Below the pieces are notes generated by a model, which was not told the origin of the DNA, did not search any database, and worked only from the letters and a program-made list of their open reading frames with translations. From positions 14,743,001 to 14,807,000 of the forward strand of contig NC_134160.1 in the NCBI RefSeq assembly GCF_033958435.1: a DNA stretch of 64,000 nucleotides, in the 5' to 3' direction. This DNA comes from Carettochelys insculpta (taxonomy: Eukaryota > Chordata > Testudines > Carettochelyidae). The translations under genes and the position numbers were made by a program. Shown piece after piece: positions 58,931-64,000 of this stretch (the first letter of the stretch is position 1; each line of letters starts with the position of its first letter).

Positions 58931-60120
58931 CCAAGCCACACTAATGGCCATCAAAGAGGGGTGCATATGCTGATCTGCAGCAATCATAGCTATAGGAAAT
59001 TGCAGTGATAAGTACATGGAGGAGGGAGCACAACACTTTCTATCATATTCCCAGACAAAGATGACATTCAGATTGAGTTAAGGTAGGAAAGTGGAGATTT
59101 AATTATGAAAAGCCCCAGGTCTACTCTGCAGTGAAAAAAACCAGATCCACCCCAGGCCCAACAGAAGACAGAAGGTTTGTCTGCATGCACTGAAGGGTAA
59201 CAGAGTTGGACAAGGCCAGAGGAAAGGATGCTGCCATACATGCCACACAAGAGATTCTGATCTTGAGGACGCTCCGCAGAGAGAACTTTCTGCGGATCAC
59301 AGTTATCAGCCCTCCCGCTGCAGCCCATCCATAGTGCACGATGTATGTCCCAAAGCCTGGATGGCCCTGGGATGTGCCTAACACCTTAAACTCTGTGCGG
59401 AAACCAACAAGCATCCAGTGAAGCCACTTAGCACTTAAGCAAACAGGGGAGGTTGCTCATTCGGTCAGTTACTGTGAATTTCCTGTATGCTCCCCGCCCT
59501 ATGCCCTGACTGTGCCAAGTGTGCCAGCCAGCCTGTACTGCCACACTAACCCACATCCCCCTGTGCCATCCACCACTCCCTGTCTTCAACGGTTCCCTAG
59601 CCACCATCAGTGGGGCTGCACATTCCCCACTAGACTGTAAACTCCCAGAGGTCTGAACCATCTCTTTGTTCAGTGTTTGTACAATGTCCAGCACAGCAGG
59701 CTCCTGTCTCAAGAGTCAGGCTTCTCAATGTCATTTCAATACACCAAATAAAGAACACCTGAAATGGTTCATGCCCACCAATTTCTTTTCCTGAAATAAA
59801 ATCCCTTCATCCTGCTTCATTTTTTGACCCTGTTCTTCCCTGGCTGGTGTTCAAGCAATTAGCTGTCACTATGTCCAAGATCCCTGATCCATCTTAGAGC
59901 GTATCTGCACTTGCTTTGAGCAGCTGTGCAAACACGGTGCTTTGTGAAGATTCTACCTATGCTAACACAGGGGCTTCTCCCCTTTGCATTGATACTTGAC
60001 CTCCTTGTGAAGCCCTCTTATTGACATAGCACTGTCTACACCAGGGTTAGGTTGCCATAGTTCCTAATGTAAAGCAAGCCTCTGATTTCCTCACTCCTTC
60101 TGTCTCAGTAAAACACTAGG
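58931..60120. other. Mostly unassigned flank left of the Harbinger element
   Basis: No gene seen. A fragment with GCGTATCTGCACTTGC (59900) and ACTGTCTACACCAGGG (about 60030) resembles a decayed MITE. Confidence 0.4.
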
Positions 60121-60615
60121 GCTGTGTCTACACTACAAAACAACTTCACAGTTGCTTACTTCATAAGTAAGCAACTTCGAAGTAGAATGTCTACACACAA
60201 AATACACCCTCCTTACTTTGAAGTAGGCTTCCCCCTACTTTGAAGTTAAGCATCTACACACAATTAGCCCCTACTTCAAAGTAAGGGCCAGGATTTGATG
60301 CAGGCATGGGGTTGCATGGCCAGCAAGCCCTTCTGGGCTCACAGCCAGCAGACCCCTTATAGGGCCCCTCCCAACACTCCCACCCTGCACATGCTCAAGG
60401 CTGCCAGGCTGCAGACAGCAACAGAGCACGTGCTGGGGAGAAGAGCTGAGCAACATGCCCACTCACACCCTCCTCGACGACAAGGTCCTCCCCAGCATGG
60501 CCAGCCTGCTGGCCACACTGGTCACTCTCATCTTCCAGGGGCATGGCCAGGTCACCTTCCTGGGACTCAGCCTGCAGGCCCTTGCCACAGTACTGCTGCC
60601 CCTCCCTCAGGCCAC

Positions 60616-61697
60616 CCTGATCTGATGCCGGTGGGCCTTTGCCACCACCAGAGAGTGGTGAGACCGGCTGGTGCTGGAGGACTGGGATGACGAGCAGTGG
60701 CTGAGGAACTTCAGAATGACCCACCAGACATTTGTAGACCTCTGCCAGTGGCTCACCCCAGTCCTCCAGCACCAAGACACATGGACACAGCCAGCACTCC
60801 CAGTGTGGAAGGGGGTGGCCATTGCCATGTGGAGTCTGGCCACCCACAAAAGCCTCCAGTCCCTTGGCCACCAATTTGGCATCAGCAAAACCACCATCAG
60901 AGTGGTGATGATTGAGGTAAGTCTGGTCCCCACCAGGGACCCACCCCAGGGAGAGGGATACTGGGAGGAGGAGGGGGGACCCCGAGTGGGCAGGGGACGG
61001 GCTGGCCTCCTGGTCTGCCATTCATGGATGTGTCCTCCTTCCCCGCTGCAGGTTGTCTGAACCATCAACAGGGTGCTCATGCCATGAGTCATAACACTGG
61101 GGGACCTAGATGCCACCCTCACCAGGTTCACGGACATGGGCTTCCCCAGTTGTTTCAGAGCTCTGGATGGTACGCATGTGGCAATCCAGGCTCCAGACCA
61201 CAGCAGGGGTGCCTATGTTAACAGGAAGGGGTAACACTTGGTGGTACTCCAGGCCCCGGTGGACATGAGGGCCCATTTCCTGGATATGTGTGTGTGGAGT
61301 GGCTGGGTAGGGCCCATGATGCCCAGGTGTTCCAGAACTCATGACTGGGATGCTGGATGCAGGAGGGCACATGTGCCCATCCACCCCCCCGGCATGGGAG
61401 CTTCCGCTTGGGGTCATCACAATACCCCCCCTGCATCATGGCTGATGCCATGTACCCACTGCACCCGTGACTCATGCGGCCCTATTCCACATGCACCACA
61501 CCAGCCTAGGACACTCTTAACGGTCTCCTCAACCATGCCAGGGGCACAGTTGAGTGAGCATTTGGGAGGCTGAAAGGGGAGGTTTCGCTGCCTCCTCACC
61601 AGGCTGGAAATCAGCCTCCTGAATGTCCCCTCGCTCATCGCTGCCTGCTGCGCCCTCCACAACCTTGTGGAGGGCCAGCGGGGGCCCTTCTTCTAGG
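60616..61697 (+). pseudogene. HARBI1-like transposase, broken
   Basis: The first exon-like part contains NFRMTHQTFVDLCQWLTPVL, then a helix-turn-helix-like LGHQFGISKTTIRVV. An intron-like GTAAGTC (60916) .. CCGCTGCAG (about 61052) would join MIE to a second part with FPSCFRALDGTHVAIQAP (the first DDE Asp in ALDGTH) and GAYVNRKG. Further on, in shifted frames, come AHDAQVFQNS (second Asp), ADAMYPLHP, and NHARGTVE with AFGRLK (the Glu region), then AACCALHNLVEGQ. At least five stops and two frameshifts interrupt it. In this family the nuclease cuts and pastes DNA with a Myb-like partner for nuclear import and DNA binding. Confidence 0.85.
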
Positions 61698-62269
61698 GCT
61701 GGGCTGTGGATCTGGGGGGCCGGGTATGAGCAGCCACCCATTGCCCCATGATGCAAGGCACAGAGGGATGGTTTCAGGGTCCAGGAGGCCTTGTGCCAGG
61801 CCTTCACACTGCCCTGACCCTCCCAGCCACACACTGCACCACTGGCCCCCCCACGCCCCCATCTCTCACGTTCCCACCAAGCACCCTGGACACAAGTTTA
61901 GGGTAGGAACATCAAACTTTACTATCAGAGGAATAAACTTGTCTTGCAAAACCAAACAGAATAATGTGTGAAACTATTAACAGTGCATAGGGGGAACAGT
62001 CCACAGAAGGGACACGGGGGGCTAGGTGAGGTGACTGAACTGAGAGTGGGGCTAGGTGGGGGAAGGCTCAGTCTCCCAGGGGCATGGGAGCCATGTCAGC
62101 CATGGCTGCCCCTACAGCCCTGGGTCTGGGGTCCCCTGCAGGGCTGCAGTGGTGCTGGGACCACAGGAAGGTAACTCTGGGATGAGTGTGCCACGGATTC
62201 AGTCTCCTTAGGGCATGCAGGGGCTGCCACTGGTGAGGAGCCAGGTACACCTGCCTCATCCAGCAGCTA

Positions 62270-63600
62270 CTGAGCTAGCTCCAGGTGGGCAGATGGTGAC
62301 AAGTCTGCTGGGAGGTGGTCAGCTGCGGGGTGGGGGGTGGGGTAGCTGTGGGCCAGGCTGGTGAGAGGGCAGGCAGTTGGGAGAAGTGGGCGGCCAAGAC
62401 CTGGGCCACGGTGTCCAGGCTCCTGACCAGCTGCACCCACATGTCCCATCCCATCGCCAGCCAGTCCTGAAGCACTCCGGTCATCTCTCACATGACTGCC
62501 CGATTGATGGCTACCTCCTTCTCCCTCCAGTGTCATCTGTGGAAGGCCCTACCACAGCTGCAGGGGGATGCAGGCTGGGGTGATGGGGTGGCCCCCAGGG
62601 CCTTGTGGCTGCAGCCTGCTCCGGTGGGCTGTGACACCTTCCTGACGATGGACCTGTGCAGACGGGAGAGGATAGGGAGATGGCCCATAAGGGCCATGTC
62701 CCAACCCCAGGAGGCCAGGCTCCCAGTCCGCTGGCCCCCATCCCGCTCCCCGGGCACCTGATGGCCTGTGAGTCCCACGGGATCCCAGGTGCCCAGAGGT
62801 TCCCACCCATTGAGGGATGGCAAGTGTTCTCCCCCCTCCGCCATCCCCAGATGTGTGGGCCATGGGGCTGTTCCAGGTGGGCCCCATGCCTGTCCCTGGC
62901 AACATTCCACTCATCCCATACGTACCAGGTGCGATGTCCTGAGACTTGGGCGAGGCTCAGCTGGAGGAGGCTCAGTTGGGTGTCTCGGAGTGGAGGGCAA
63001 TGGTGAGGGTCCCATCGCTGGAGCCCTCATCATCGCCCTCGGTCTTGGTTGTCCGCTCCCCGCACAGGGAGCTCTTAGTGCCAGAGGGGCCCACCTTGTT
63101 CTCACTGTCCATGGGTGTGGGAGTGGTGATGTCTACCAAATGCTCTGGGATGCACACCTCCCTCAGCCCCAGGAACCTGTGCAGCTCCTGGCAGTGGGGG
63201 CAATGGACAGGCTGTGCTCCTGACTGGCTGGCAGCATCGCGGGCCTTGAAGGTGGTCTGGCAGAGTTCTTTGATTTTGATGTGGACCCTGCTGCCAGAGT
63301 GGTTGGGGTGGCCTCAGGCAGCAAGGCTGCTGGCCAGCAGGTCAAAGGCTTCTGCATTCCTCTGCTGGGTGCCAGTTTGCTGAAGGACCTCCTCCTCCCC
63401 CCACAGAGCGAGAAGGTCCTTCAGCTCATCCTCGGTCTTGGAGGGTCCCTTCCTGGCACAGCCCTCTGCTGTGACCCCTCACGGTCCTGGAGTGCTGCCA
63501 TGGTAGCCCGGAGGTGCAGAGGTGGCCTGGTGCTTCAAGTAGGGGCAGTCCAAGTGGGAGCTCATGCTGCCTCTTCTTGTGGCATGGTCTCAGCTTCCTG
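62270..63600 (-). pseudogene. Myb/SANT-like second Harbinger protein, broken
   Basis: On the minus strand about 63440-63220 reads KTEDELKDLLALWGEEEVLQ, QRNAEAFDLLASSLAA, stop (63316-63314), then HIKIKELCQTTFKARDAA. This is the tri-helical Myb/SANT-like pattern with the LLALWGEEE, RN..F..LA and KIKELxxxF signatures. A Ser/Thr/acidic linker follows (VDITTPTPMDSENKVG .. EGDDEGSSDG). Near 62490-62390 a helical C-terminus appears (LQDWLAMGWDMWVQLVRSLD). In active Harbingers such a protein binds transposase and DNA. Interrupted by stops/frameshifts or introns; exact exon limits unknown. Confidence 0.72.
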
Positions 63601-64000
63601 TTTGGGGTTGCCAGCGAGCTGCTTCCTTTAAGGCAGCAGGCACGGACCGTAGAGCCCTGGCTGGGCTGGCCAGAGTGCCTCCATCCGCTGGTGGGGGTGG
63701 GGAGCACCTCCTTAGCAGACTACTTTCCTCGAAGTAAGAAGTGCAGAGCATCTACACACACTTAACTTTGAAGTAAGTCACTACTTTACACCCAGGAATG
63801 GAGTAGTGACATCGAAGTTAGCCTCCCTTACTTCAAAATTAACTTTGAAGTAAGGGAAAGTATGTGTAGATGCTCTGCATGCTACTTCAAAGTAACAGCT
63901 TACTTTGAAGTTAACGTCAAAGTCGGTTTGTAGTGTACACACAGCCTAGCTAAGCTCGCCCACAGGAGTTCCAAACCCAACAATAACTTTTAGTGAAAGT

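Larger units (their letters stand above)
60121..63946. mobile_element. Near-complete two-gene PIF/Harbinger transposon
   Basis: The terminal inverted repeats GGCTGTGTCTACACTACAAA and TTTGTAGTGTACACACAGCC (right end, reverse complement nearly identical) are flanked by TAG (60118-60120, 63947-63949). Each end has clustered palindromic TACTTTGAAGTA/TACTTCGAAGTA subterminal motifs. It encodes a HARBI1-like transposase (plus strand) and a Myb/SANT-like protein (minus strand), the two-protein layout of vertebrate Harbinger transposons. Both genes carry stops/frameshifts, so this copy is dead. Confidence 0.85.

Noticed and set aside
60395..61137. 208- and 176-residue minus-strand frames over the transposase
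   Set aside because: Antisense of the HARBI1-like sequence; composition low-complexity and no motif.
62377..63383. Long plus-strand reading frames (up to 151 residues) in the Harbinger 3' half
   Set aside because: GC-rich antisense shadows of the minus-strand Myb-like gene; no recognisable domain.

Overview
The window is nuclear DNA from a non-mammalian amniote, most likely a turtle; a crocodilian is the main alternative. The evidence is several 3'-truncated CR1 LINEs, many PIF/Harbinger-type MITEs, Penelope-like retroelement (PLE) pieces with hammerhead-ribozyme-like cores, MIR/CORE-like SINE relics, and the absence of L1 or Alu. The species call is inference.

The only host gene I can support is LAPTM5 (lysosomal-associated transmembrane protein 5). 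It lies on the minus strand as eight coding exons, from the start codon at 46850-46852 to the stop at 1547-1549. All splice junctions are GT/AG and all phases are consistent, giving a 255-residue five-pass membrane protein that ends in a PPPY motif. A poly(A) signal lies at 1016-1021. An in-frame stop two codons upstream of the ATG fixes the start. The seven introns, especially intron 6 (3.1-12.8 kb), intron 2 (18-28.5 kb) and intron 1 (28.6-46.8 kb), are filled with transposable elements.

Main mobile elements, left to right: a PLE 3' end (141-274); a TA-flanked palindromic element (4142-4550); a palindromic MITE (5166-5461); a CR1 split by a MITE (6961-8735); an inverted-dimer PLE (12452-12651); a 685-bp MITE (12905-13589); another inverted PLE close to the exon 3 donor (17682-17901); a CR1 containing a solo LTR (19706-21345, LTR 20297-20735); a TTA-flanked MITE (25458-25902); a short inverted PLE (25978-26114); a composite MITE (31489-32463); an ERV-L-like provirus with two LTRs and matching 5-bp TSDs (33122-37524); a large palindromic hAT element (38549-40041); CR1 copies at 41.5-43.7 kb split by a MITE; a nested PLE palindrome (50497-51437); a MITE cluster (52.3-54.6 kb); and a near-complete two-gene PIF/Harbinger transposon (60121-63946). 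That transposon carries a broken HARBI1-type transposase on the plus strand and a Myb/SANT-like partner on the minus strand.

The mobile elements share machinery. Many MITEs have the terminal motif GGCTxxGTCTACACT of the Harbinger element, and those with readable target duplications show 3-bp TSDs (TTA, ATT, AAA, CAA, TAG). The PLE copies show a recurrent inverted-dimer architecture in which one arm is about 27-36 nt longer, with 8-14 bp TSDs. I found no CRISPR array, operon or functional RNA gene. All coordinates and translations were read by eye; no alignment or database search was run.
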